A stretch of 64,000 nt of DNA from Pseudovirgaria hyperparasitica (Eukaryota; Ascomycota; Dothideomycetes; Acrospermales; Acrospermaceae). The translations under genes were made by a program, and so were the position numbers. Of this stretch, positions 1-10,281 are shown in pieces (position 1 is the first letter of the stretch; each line of letters starts with the position of its first letter). Under the pieces are notes generated by a model. The model saw only the letters and a program-made list of their open reading frames with translations. It was not told the origin of the DNA and did no database searches. The stretch covers positions 127,446 to 191,445 of the forward strand of contig NW_022985563.1 in NCBI RefSeq assembly GCF_010093815.1. Direction: 5' to 3'.

Positions 1-1240
1 CCACGGTTCGGCATAGCGGCATGGCTACCGTTGTAAAGCGGGATTGCTCCTTGACTGTTTGGGTTCGGAGGTTCGTTCATGGGTATTGAAGGATTGTTTG
101 CATTACTGAACCCCCCGAATTGTAATGGAGCGCGTGCCTGCGAGTCAGATGGAGTAACAACAGGAAAGTTATCGAGAGCGAGGGTTGCAGAGGGGGCAGG
201 ACCTTGACGAGCAAGGAGTTCTGGCCCATTGCCTCCACAATGACAATGACCTTGGGCTTCGTGACGTCTACAGGAGCGGCGTCCTTCGGGTCTTGGGCCA
301 GAGTAGATCCCATTGCTGTCGTTATCGTCGAAATCGTAATCGTCATATAGTTCGTCGTAATCAAAGTATATAGGCGCGGCTATGCCATCGATAAAGAGTC
401 CAAGCCGTGGATCTAAATGCATTCTACCGTAGCCGGTCCGGTCATAAATGATGTCCCAGCATCGATAGAGAAGAAGAATCTTGAAAGCGTGCTCATCGAA
501 CGGAATCAAGCGTCTCGCCAAACTATGAGGGTCGCCGTACAGCTCATACGCCACAAACCACAACTCTGTCGAAATCTGTACGATAAGTTCATCTGGACAG
601 CGTTCGAGAACGCGATATGAGAGTGGCATATCTACCCATAGAGTCTCATCGCCATAGTAGACAGGTGGGATTTCCAGCTTGCTGATAATCATCCCCACGC
701 CTCGGCGCGTCAGTTCATGCTCGATATCTAGGGCCTCGATGTCGTAACCTAGAGACCGAATCTCGATGATACCGGGTCCGATTAAACGGGATCCCATGTT
801 GAGCGTTTCTTGTAGTATGCCTTGGGATGTCGAGACTGTCGTAAGAAGGTTACAGCTTTGCAGGAAATATCAAGGTAGATGTGCTTATTGGTTATGAGCA
901 CAAGAGGCTCGCCCCTATATGCTGTATCGACGACGCAGCTGTCACTGACCCCTGCGCTGGAGGATACCTCGTGTAAGATGTGTGCAGAAAATACTGGAGC
1001 GTGGCCCTAACGATATGCTTCAATGTTATCGACATGCTCTTGAACGCTGTGTCAAACGAGTGAATCACCTCTAGTCCCCATTTTGATAACGCTGTGGACT
1101 TCTTATGTGCCGCTACTGCCAGCGCATGAGCGTCGATGACAGTGGACCGTATATGAAGACCTTCACAGAATGGCTAGTATAGAACTCTCTTCCATAGACG
1201 GTGTGCTAGAAGTTAGGGCCAAAGACGTTTCTTTTGGGCT
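1..1240 (-). pseudogene. Frame-disrupted gene of unknown function, running off the left edge
   Basis: From an ATG at 797 the minus strand is open to the window edge (265 codons, no stop). It reads as a plausible acidic cytosolic protein with a Tyr/Asp-rich stretch (FDYDELYDDYDFDD). Protein-like sequence continues upstream but in other frames: about 985-785 in a second frame (with GEPLVLITNKHIYLD) and about 1140-985 in a third (with STALSKWGLEVIHSFDTA). Stops at 870-872 and near 782 bound the switch between the first two. I find no intron of normal size that joins these frames, so either frameshifts have broken the gene or the assembly has errors. It lies immediately downstream of the ligase gene on the same strand. 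The family is not recognised; the general look is of the large fungal groups of short hypothetical proteins. It could be a functional 5'-truncated gene starting at 797. Confidence 0.4.
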
Positions 1241-1282
1241 GACGGTGATTTGAACAGCAGAAATGATTCTGAAATTTAGAGT

Positions 1283-4270
1283 TCATGTCTCCGAGTCACT
1301 TTCCAGGGCTTGTAGTTTTTTTAACGCTCTCGCGCTCTCCTCTATGTGATAGGATAACGTGCGCCGGAGATGCACTATCTCAAGCTCCCTAGCCGGTGCC
1401 GGCATTGATGTAGCTGAGATTAGAGCTGGCCTTGCTCCAAAGCCTTTAACAGATCGCAACTCAGAGGGTGGGCCAGCAACAACCTGCGCTGCTTCGCCTG
1501 AAGAAATTGTTGCTGGACATCTACTTGGATCTGGAGTCGTAGGGGCACTATGCTTTCGACGTTTCGGTAAAGCAGATGAACAGCATTCTCCTGGAGACCT
1601 TGCATCTAACCAGGCGTGGACAGGTGCCGGGTCGAATATACCTTGGCGTGACCGGGATCGTTTCTTCTTGTATGACTGTTGAGGTGGTTGAGAGACCACT
1701 TCTTCTGCTTTGACCAAGGGCAGCTCAACCACGGCTGTACTGGTCTTTCCACATTGTGGCATGTCTGAGACCTTTCGCAGAGCCTCCTCTGTGGAGGGCG
1801 GTGTTGGTAGTGAGTCATAATTTGTAAATCTACTGGAAGGTATGGCATCTTTCGCTACTGTGTTCAGCGTGATTGACGAACTATGAATGTTGATCTCTCG
1901 TAATGCTGACGAGTTGGTATTGTCTGTTGGTCCCAGTCTGGCGATCCCAAGCTCTGGCATGTCTGTGGTCGAGTATGATGAAGCGAAGGCTTCAATCGGC
2001 TGGACACGATCGCCTGTATCAATGCGTACAAGCAGCGGTTGTGTTCGTCCAGATCTGGGGCTTCTCCTGGTCCGCGCTATCATGGGAGTCGACATGACAG
2101 ACTCAATCGACCTTGGTGTCGTTTCTTGCGCTATTTTTAGGGAATCATTCGTCCTCTGTGACTCTTTGGCCTTGATCGCATTGATCAAATCTCTGTACCT
2201 CTGAGAGGTCTTATTGATCTCTTCTTGACTTGGTATCGGTAGACTGTGAGCCTCTTCGGCCATGGTTTGAAGATCGTCCAAGCTGACTGTGTCCTCCCAT
2301 GATCGATCCAGATGATGTTTTAGCATACGAGGATGTCTCAGCATATAGATGCTCTCATTCGGCATCTTGACGAAGCCGCTCCCAAGAACTTCAACGACCA
2401 TAGGCTCCTTGAAATAGTGGCTCATAGGCAGTAGGTTACTGTTGTGAATATATTCAATCTCAAATGGCGACTCACTCTTAAAATGAGTTTGTGTGAACTC
2501 ATCTGCAACAAAGCTACCATGTATATTTATGCTTTTCAAGACCGCATCTGGTATACAATGGTCCTGTGAGATCATACCAACGATTCTATATCTTGGCTTG
2601 GAGTTACATTGTAACACAGACTTCGTGTTGACGAGACAGCCCAAGTAGAACGTAGTCCACCGAAGATTCCGCATTGAAGACTTTTGAGCCTGTTGCGGAT
2701 TGTAGCGTGCTCCGATGATGGCAAAGTCAGCAACGTCTCGACCACCACCTAGCTCTTCCATATAGTCTGCTTTCATCTTGATGAAATATCGAGGAGAAGT
2801 TGCGTTTGTTTCGCCGCCATGACTTGACCGCCCAAGAGATATATATGGCGCATCTGCTGGCTTTAGAATTAGTCCTTCATGACCTCGGTATCGTGCTATT
2901 GCAAAGTGTTCAAGTACGCGCCGCTCAGCACATGGATCGGAGAAGTCTACAGTCACTCTTTCTGCTCTCGCGGCTCGCCCATGCCGTAGCTTGACCATTG
3001 TTGAAAGTATGCGTCGCCGTTCTAGATACGGGAGACTGAGTGTAAAGTTGTCATCTATAACAAGGACATCGAAATAGACAATTTTGAGATGTTCCCAAGG
3101 GTGGCATTGCGAATCGGCACTTGTACCAATCAGGCGTCCAGAACGCCTTATATGTTTTCGTATCTTGTCAAAGTCGGCGATCCTGTCTTCTCTGTCGTCA
3201 TAAACGACCATTTCGCCCAATACTATACAGCGCTGTTGAAAGGCGCATCGTTGCGTTCCGATTTGAAGACTTTCCATAATGGTTGCGTGAAGCTTATGGC
3301 GATCTTTTGTGGAGTCCTTTCCGCTTTTCGAAAAAATTTGAATCATGTTCTCCTTTGTAGCCAAGTCGACGTGGATTTCGCAATATTCGCCATCATACTT
3401 GCGCTCAACCACCCACTTGTGACCACGAGCGAGTTGCAGACAGTGTTTTACTGAGCGTGCCTTATGAAAGTTTGGCCTCCCAACCTTGACGCCTAGCACA
3501 GGCTGAAGCTGTCGATCGACTATTTGCATGATGGACTTGCGTTCTCGATCACTTGGACAAGCTGGGACATGGCCGAGGGATTCTTTCAGGAAGCGTGTTG
3601 CTTCCAACAGATCGTCTTGGAATTTCATCAAGCCAGGAAGGAGGAAATGGAAACACTTGAGTATCAATGGCTCGTCCATCAAGACAGGAGAAAAGTCCTT
3701 GAGTATAAGTCTGACAAGCCATTTAGCATCCTTTGAGTATGCCTTTTTGAACAAGGGATTAAGAATAGTTTGCCTGTCCCGTCTTTGAGATTCTTCAAGC
3801 GCTAATGCTCGAATACGTGGACTAGAATGTGGTTGTTGGGAAGCGATTTCGGTAAGAGCCTTGTCTACTTCGCGAAGCATAAGAGGGCCAGATCCAGGAC
3901 GAGACGAGGAATCGAATTGAGCAAGGACCCTCTGGACTGAGTTGCCGAGATCGCCTTTGCCAGGCTCCCGAAAGGATTGAAGAGATCTGGTATTGGCGAC
4001 TCCAAAGCCGAAAATACGAGGTACCAGCCTTACCAATGTCTCCTGCTGAATAGCATATACTCGATCAGAGCGCTTATGCGGCAGCAAAGTCGACAAAATC
4101 GCACCCAGGTCGATCTCGTGAGGACTGAGCTCGGTCTGGTATTTACGAAACCATGATTCAAATGCGACGCGTTTTGAACGCTCTTTTTCCGACTTCGAGA
4201 CTGGCTTCGGATGCGTCTCAAATCTCTCCAAACTCTCCAGGAGCTCGGTGATGATTGAAAATTTCATCAA
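1283..4270 (-). CDS. ATP-dependent DNA ligase, LIG4-like, without BRCT domains
   Basis: A single uninterrupted ORF of 995 aa. An N-terminal helical DNA-binding region (about 30-250) is followed by the adenylation domain. The nucleotidyltransferase motif I ERKYDGEYCEIHVD places the lysine that carries AMP at residue 291. LGEMVVYD (about 352) and YFDVLVIDD (about 399) match motifs III/IIIa, HEGLILKP (about 464) motif IV and YFIKMKADYMEELGG (about 495) motif V, followed by an OB-fold region. The last ~300 residues are Ser/Pro/Thr-rich, look disordered and hold no recognisable BRCT repeat. LIG4 of end joining carries tandem BRCTs that bind XRCC4/Lif1, so this is more likely a paralogous fungal ligase of unknown pathway than LIG4 itself. 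Nuclear location is inferred. Two adjacent start codons (4270, 4267) are equivalent. Confidence 0.85.
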   Translation of the reverse strand: MMKFSIITELLESLERFETHPKPVSKSEKERSKRVAFESWFRKYQTELSPHEIDLGAILSTLLPHKRSDRVYAIQQETLVRLVPRIFGFGVANTRSLQSFREPGKGDLGNSVQRVLAQFDSSSRPGSGPLMLREVDKALTEIASQQPHSSPRIRALALEESQRRDRQTILNPLFKKAYSKDAKWLVRLILKDFSPVLMDEPLILKCFHFLLPGLMKFQDDLLEATRFLKESLGHVPACPSDRERKSIMQIVDRQLQPVLGVKVGRPNFHKARSVKHCLQLARGHKWVVERKYDGEYCEIHVDLATKENMIQIFSKSGKDSTKDRHKLHATIMESLQIGTQRCAFQQRCIVLGEMVVYDDREDRIADFDKIRKHIRRSGRLIGTSADSQCHPWEHLKIVYFDVLVIDDNFTLSLPYLERRRILSTMVKLRHGRAARAERVTVDFSDPCAERRVLEHFAIARYRGHEGLILKPADAPYISLGRSSHGGETNATSPRYFIKMKADYMEELGGGRDVADFAIIGARYNPQQAQKSSMRNLRWTTFYLGCLVNTKSVLQCNSKPRYRIVGMISQDHCIPDAVLKSINIHGSFVADEFTQTHFKSESPFEIEYIHNSNLLPMSHYFKEPMVVEVLGSGFVKMPNESIYMLRHPRMLKHHLDRSWEDTVSLDDLQTMAEEAHSLPIPSQEEINKTSQRYRDLINAIKAKESQRTNDSLKIAQETTPRSIESVMSTPMIARTRRSPRSGRTQPLLVRIDTGDRVQPIEAFASSYSTTDMPELGIARLGPTDNTNSSALREINIHSSSITLNTVAKDAIPSSRFTNYDSLPTPPSTEEALRKVSDMPQCGKTSTAVVELPLVKAEEVVSQPPQQSYKKKRSRSRQGIFDPAPVHAWLDARSPGECCSSALPKRRKHSAPTTPDPSRCPATISSGEAAQVVAGPPSELRSVKGFGARPALISATSMPAPARELEIVHLRRTLSYHIEESARALKKLQALESDSET

Positions 4271-5214
4271 AGATGCTTCCGACGCATTGCGTCAAAATAT
4301 ACTGCAGACTAGGATTTGTATCGGAACTGATTAAAAACTAGTTCAGTCGATACCCTCTGACCCTTAAATTAATATGTTTAAGAGACAATGCGTTCCAAAA
4401 TCCAAGCCCAACTGAAGGAGTAGTATGTAGGATAAAACTGCCTCAGACGTGAGGCAGGGCTCAGTGTTGCAAAACTTTCTCCTGGAGAGACTGGAGTTAG
4501 TTGGATGTGAAAGAAACCGCGTGGTGAACGCGACAGGTCTTACGGATCCTCCCGTCCAAGAAACCACGCGCTAAGCAACGAAGGCACGTGATACAGACCA
4601 AACGCTAAACTCAGTAACTATGTCTCTCTTCTAATTAATTACCCCTTTCGTTAATATATGCTCGATTTGGCTACACATGGTAGCCTCCTGCGCTATAATT
4701 ATAATAAGAAAGCGGAGTCTTGCATGCAGAAAGGATGCGCTAATCTAATACGGTAATATCTTATCTCCGCACGATAAATGGAATGGGAGCGGAGTCGGCC
4801 AGCAAATTGTCCGACGCGTCTGCAAGTCCTGGGACAGACTTCCATTGATTGGTATGAATTCAATGTCCGAGTCCATTAGGAGTGATATCGCCGCATGGCT
4901 TGATTACGATCCATGCGCTGCTTTGCAATCACTATAGAAGCATTCCTGCCATGTTGCCTGAAGTGCTCCTGGGCTAGCTAGTGAGGCACGACTGCGTCTA
5001 CGGTCCTCTGTTTGATGCAAAGATGACTGCATCATACCGCGTACTGTACTATCTATATAAACCACGTACATTCCTATCACATACGGACCACTGAACCAAA
5101 GTCAAGCCATTTAACCATCTCGCAGCATCATAGCTATTCGATATTCATATCAACAAGCAACTCGATATCCGGAAACTGTAGCAAACGAACAAAGTACACA
5201 ATCCAGCCGCAGCC
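4271..5214. promoter_or_regulatory. Divergent intergenic region between the ligase and DUF1295 genes
   Basis: 944 bp with no credible ORF. It serves as upstream region for both neighbours. A TATA-like TATATAA lies at 5054-5060, about 155 bp before the ATG at 5215. Nothing else stands out beyond AT-rich stretches at 4610-4780. Confidence 0.5.
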
Positions 5215-6072
5215 ATGGCCAAAGTCAATACCGCGGACCTCAAACTCGCCAAAAACGACCTTATCGAGCGCGGCTCCAAAGACCCAACGCCCCTCGGTTC
5301 CGCCATATTCGTTGGCTTCCGCTTCCTCGATCCGCTCTGGCAATATCAACTTCTCGCTTACGGGACTGGCAATGCACTCATCACCAGACTCGGCGGCACA
5401 GTAATCCCTCCAGGTATCGCCGTACACACGGGTATCAGCTCCATAGACTCTCTCGGACTGTCACCACATCGCTTAGTGCTACTGGGTATGGGTATCGGCG
5501 CGATGCTCAAGCAGAACCACTGGCAGCTGTTCCTTTCAGGTGAGCCAATGCCGGTGCCTGCAGCGCTAATGGTGGGCACGTTCAACATCTTCCTGGATAC
5601 GCTGAGTACAATCTTCTTCCTGAACCGCTTTACTTCCACGGCGCAAGCGGGCGAGACCACGCTGTCCGCCAAAGTGGTAGTTGGAGGTGCACTGTATGTT
5701 CTTGGACTTGCGCTAGAATGGTATTCTGAGATACAGAGGAAGGCTTTCAAGGCTAACCCCAAGAACGAAGGGAAGGCGTACACGGGCGGTCTTTGGAGTC
5801 TGGCGCGGCATATTAACTATGCTGGGTATGCATTGTGGCGGACTGGGTTTGCTATGGCGAGTGGGGGGCTTGCTTGGGGGGCGGTCATTGCAGCGCTGAA
5901 CATGAGTGTGTTCATTGGCAGTAGCATCCCTATCCTAGATGAGTACTGTGATAAGAGAGTAAGTGACTGGGTCGACGCAAGAGGATCTTGACTAACATGA
6001 ACATAGTATGGTGAACAATGGGCGGCTTTCAAGCGTCAGACTCCTTACAAGCTGTTTCCATACATCCTATGA
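5215..6072 (+). CDS. DUF1295 / steroid-oxidoreductase-fold membrane protein
   Basis: Two exons (5215-5958, 6007-6072) with a 48-nt intron (GTAAGT donor, branch CTAAC, acceptor ATAG), giving 269 aa. The protein is strongly hydrophobic, with about five to six membrane segments. The C-terminal signature HINYAGYALWR, followed after the splice by YGEQWAAFKRQTPYKLFPYIL, matches the DUF1295 family, related to 3-oxo-5-alpha-steroid 4-dehydrogenases and isoprenylcysteine methyltransferases. In that fold the Y-G-x-x-W/Y and K-x-x-P-Y/F residues line the cofactor site. Members are ER-type membrane enzymes that usually reduce lipids with NADPH; the substrate here is unknown. Without splicing the frame would end in an unrelated tail, so the intron is well supported. 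It converges on MCM5, 182 bp away. Confidence 0.8.
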
Positions 6073-6254
6073 GCCATGGCATATGGCCATAACCTCGGTA
6101 TCATGTAAGAGCAAAAGAAGTAGTTAAGTCAAATCTAGAGTTCTACTGTAGCGTTGCATCATACACAACATATCGTATCATTCACAGAATGATCATACAA
6201 CTGTATTCCAACGCCTGGGTATGCCAACAAGAAAACATCACATCGTCCCGTGCC

Positions 6255-8580
6255 TCACACTCCGCTTCGATACACTTGCCCGCCACCTTGCCGTATTTGC
6301 ACAGTTTCTCTCCTTTGCAGAACGATTAGAGCTCTGTTCAATGCACCTTCACTGAACCCTCGTCCATCGACGAATTCCCTCTTAAGTGTGGCCAGACTCG
6401 TCGACCAGCCAATTGGCAGTCTGCGTCGTAGCTCCTCTTCGACTTTACCAACCTCGTCCATTAGCTCTTTGCTGCCAGCACCCTCACCTTGACTAACAGC
6501 ATCCATAGTGGATGCAAGGAACAGTCGAATCGCTTCGTCCACATGCTCCTCCGTGGCAATTGGAGTTAGGGACAGTTTCGCTAGCGACTCTGTAATACGA
6601 ACAATAGCTTCGAGTTGACGGATGGTGATAGGAATGGAGGATCGAGTGTTAGAGGAGAGTTCTGACGCATGAATCTGGTGACGGATAGACACAAAGTGAG
6701 ACGTGAGTTTCTGGATAGCACCATCAGAAAGTCGGGGAGCGCATTTCCTATCCCAGATCATTAGCTGTTGAATATGTCGTGCTTTTTGGATTCTGAACTT
6801 ACTGCTTGCAATAGCTAATGTATCGCTTCATCTTGTCCACGGAAATTTCGGCTTGTACTTGCTCTTCCACACCGCGCCCACCCATATGTATGCCCATAAC
6901 GTGCTTTGCAATGCGCTCATCCCGACCACGCTCGTGTTCGTCGCGCACGATGAATATCATATCGAAACGGGACAGAATGGTAGTTTGGAAATCAATGTTT
7001 TCGCCTGGTGTCTTGAGATCGTCATATCGACCAAAAATCGGGTTGGCAGCTGCAAGGACCGAGGTGCGAGCGTTCAAGATGGTTGTGATTCCAGCCTTGG
7101 CGATGGAGATCGTCTGCTGTTCCATGGCCTCATGTATAGCCACGCGATCTTCGTCGCGCATTTTATCAAACTCGTCGATACACACGACTCCACCGTCAGC
7201 TAGCACCATAGCACCACCTTCAAGATAGAACTCTCGCGTGTTAGTGTCGCGCTGGACTGAAGCTGTAAGACCCGCCGCGGAAGAACCCTTTCCGGATGTA
7301 TAGATAGCAATTGGAGCGACCTTCTCTACGAACTTGAGGAGCTGTGACTTGGCCGTACCCGGGTCACCAAGCAGTAGTACATTGATATCCCCACGGAGTT
7401 TCATACCGTCGGGTAGGATCTTCTTCGATCCACCCATCAGAAGACAAGCGATGGCCTTCTTGATATCTTTGTTACCGTAAATCGACGGCGCGATTGACTC
7501 CGCGAACGCGTCGTAAAGATCGGGCCGCCGGCTCATCTCCAGAAATTCTTGCTCCTCTTCTTCCGTAAAGGTTGCGTTCCCTTTCATGGTATGATCAATG
7601 TCTGTCCGAATACCCACTGCACGCAGATAGGGGTTGCGGATCGCAACAGCAGCACTCTGGGCTCTCTTTGACCCTTTAGATTGGTAGATCGAGAAGACAC
7701 CCATGACTGTACAACGTGATCCCGGGACGACACGATTCGTGAGATAGCGATCGGCCGAAATAAGGATGTGGCGAGGCAATTCACCGACTGGGACCTGATC
7801 CGGCGCCTCTTGCAGTTTCAGGACTTGCTGATCGATGAAGTGAGACTTCTCATGCACCACGACGTAAGGATCCAGAGGACACTTTTCTGCATTATCGCCC
7901 TGCATTTTCTCACGCGCGCATGTTCGAGGCAGGGACAGGCCGGAGAACCCGTCGGAGACTCCGATTTTATTTGTGTGTTGACAATTTCGGCACTGAATCG
8001 TGAGAGCCGTGGCTTTTGAGGAGAGGGTTGAGGCGCCAATGATGATTCCGGGTATGCGGACAAGTTTCGATACACTTGTAGCTGTCAAGTCACGAATAGA
8101 CACTTGTGCGGCTCCCGAGTGTAGGAGTAGTTGATGCTCAGGGAGTTCGACGTCCTTCGCAGAAGGATATACAATTCTTCGAGAGCAGATCTTCAGAGCG
8201 GACTCAAACTATCAAGGATCAGCGCGCCACATCCATGTATCAAGAAGTCAAAACGTACGAGGGGGATGATCTCTGCTGGATCACTTGTGAGCTTGTTCGC
8301 GAGCTCTTCGTTATAGGAGATAAGATGGGCAACGTCTATGTCGCAATAGTACTGTTTGATGAGGACATTTTCGCGGATTTGATCTCTTGAATGTTATCAG
8401 CATCTTAAGTGAGTAGCCATAGGAGCGCAAGAGTGCTGACCGGTATATGAAGACATTGTCCAGTCTGAAGTCCAAGATAAAGTCAACGAGCTGCTGTTGG
8501 ACCTGTGCCGGCGCATGTTCTCCGTCTTCGCTGCGATCCGCGCCAAATAGATTGAGAGAGTACACTGTTCGACGGTCCAT
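6255..8580 (-). CDS. mcm5: DNA replication licensing factor MCM5
   Basis: Four exons on the minus strand (8580-8441, 8385-8259, 8208-6803, 6747-6255), introns 55, 50 and 55 nt, total 721 aa, normal for Mcm5. It is a subunit of the MCM2-7 hexamer that unwinds DNA in the nucleus. The N-terminus [13 protein letters not shown] and the segment [17 protein letters not shown] are Mcm5-like. A zinc site uses Cys at about 162, 165, 186 and 199. Walker [10 protein letters not shown] starts near 370, Walker B CIDEFDKM near 432 and the arginine-finger SRFD near 502. The last exon is a winged-helix tail. The third junction restores SYCQKCAPRLS-type sequence (CA|G AAA TGC), which fixes the acceptor at 6748. 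An in-frame ATG at 8601 would add seven residues; 8580 fits fungal Mcm5 starts better. Confidence 0.95.
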
Positions 8581-10281
8581 GGTTGATAATGTTTGTATCA
8601 ATGACGACGGCGAGGTTTGACTTCGAAAGGTGGAGGGGGGATTTCGCCAAGATGAAGCAGGCGCGTAACGCGAAATTGAACGCGTCTTGTCACGTTCGCG
8701 GATGGTTCAATTAAGACTCAAAGCGGCTAGCCCAACATGCCAGCCACCAGGCTTGTTGTATTTGACGGCATGACCACACTAACTTTTTCTCGTGCGATGA
8801 ATTTCTTCACTGACATCAATATAAGCTATTAATTATGTCTTACGGGCGACCGAGTGCTCCAGCAGAAGTCAACCATTAAAACTTGAAAGTAGCGTCGTTT
8901 TCGTAGCCATTGAAGATCAAGGCACCTCAAATGTATGGTGAGAATTCATAGCATCCAGCAGTATATGGCTATGCTGTGGAAGACAAGAGGTATCTCTGTT
9001 CAGTGTGCATTGCTTTCATCAAGCTTGTCTCGGGTTCATGACCTACGTGCCACAGACTTCGGAGTGTGCAGCATCGATGTGGACCGTTCATGACAATATA
9101 AGGTAACAAGGAGAACTACCTCATACTGAACTGGCCACTCTTCCATGCTACTTCGGCTTACCTGATCGCTCGACAAGTTGCATGATGGGTATTGTTCATA
9201 GGGTGACTGGACCCTGGCTCACACTAATCGTGGATGGTAATTAGGGTTGTTGTTGGATTGTTGGATTCTCTTCATCCGGATTGGGTCCATTGTTATGACT
9301 TTCTACAGCTAGCGTTTGGTCAGTGCTACCACATCAACTTCCAGGTTGTGACTAGCATAATCACTTGCAACAGGGCCAGCGTGTATGTTATATTGTGGTG
9401 TTCTTGTCTATCAGAGCCTGGGGAAGAAGTGGTAGCAACGGCATATCAGAAGAGTTGAGGCATAATTACCGCGAAAAGTTTCGTCTATCTCGGGGACAGG
9501 AGGCACGCCGCACGCGCATAGCGGAACCCGCAACACCCATGCCGGACTCGGCCCGAGTCACGCGTAAAATTCAGGTCGGCGAGGTGACGATGATGGACAC
9601 TGGGGGTCGACGATGGGACATCCGGGTCCATGCATGGATGCAGGCAAGAGGCCACAGCCATAGCAGCCCAATAGCAACAGCCAATTCCCAGCATTCGCAC
9701 TTCTCGAACAACGTTTGCATTACACTAAGACTCTACGACTCAGCAGTAGGTAAGCTTCATAAAGTAGCATCTATAGCGCTTTATGATACACTACGTACAC
9801 AGTATACTAACTGATCCTAATACAAGACCGCAAAGTCGTCTTTTGCAAATTTATGAGGTCGAGGAGGGACTCGCACAGTAGATGAAACAATACCAGGGAA
9901 GCAATAAAAGGACCGATAACGATGAGCTTTCCGTGAATGTTCTGCATATTCTTCTTCCTTTCCAGATTCCGAAGATACCAAGCCTTCCAAATGCGCAAGG
10001 CCAAGCGTTTTGACTCAATCGGTCGAAAGAACATCATTCCACCGTTTTGTCTATAACACTGTCATGCTTCTATAGTCTGCCCACAGGTACCCACTCCAAC
10101 AGCTAGCTGCGGCATTCTCCCGTGACGGTGAACAATCTCAAAAAGTCATGATGGCACTCAATCACAATATGGCTCCGGTTCTATTATATAACTCTAAGCC
10201 CGCTGCCGAAGCCAGTAGAGGTATATAACTAGTTTTCGTACCTCATGTCATAACCACGGTGACTCTGCTTCAAGCTCGGCC
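8581..10281. other. 1.7 kb without a supported gene
   Basis: Upstream region of MCM5 and of the GPI-protein gene. Short frames occur at 9365-9814 (+) and 9807-10037 (-). The latter would give a 76-aa peptide with one hydrophobic segment (GPFIASLVLFHLLC) but shows no family resemblance. A TATATAA at 10222-10228 lies 54 bp before the next gene's ATG. No repeat or element ends seen. Confidence 0.45.

Noticed and set aside
9365-9814. 149-codon + strand frame in the MCM5/GPI-protein intergenic region
   Set aside because: No domain, signal or compositional coding character, and overlapping frames on the other strand are equally long.
9807-10037. 76-codon minus-strand frame with one hydrophobic segment
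   Set aside because: Too short and without relatives I recognise; mentioned only in the intergenic entry.
8581-10281. Possible transposon in the largest gene-free gap of the left half
   Set aside because: No terminal inverted repeats, target-site duplication or transposase-like reading frame seen.
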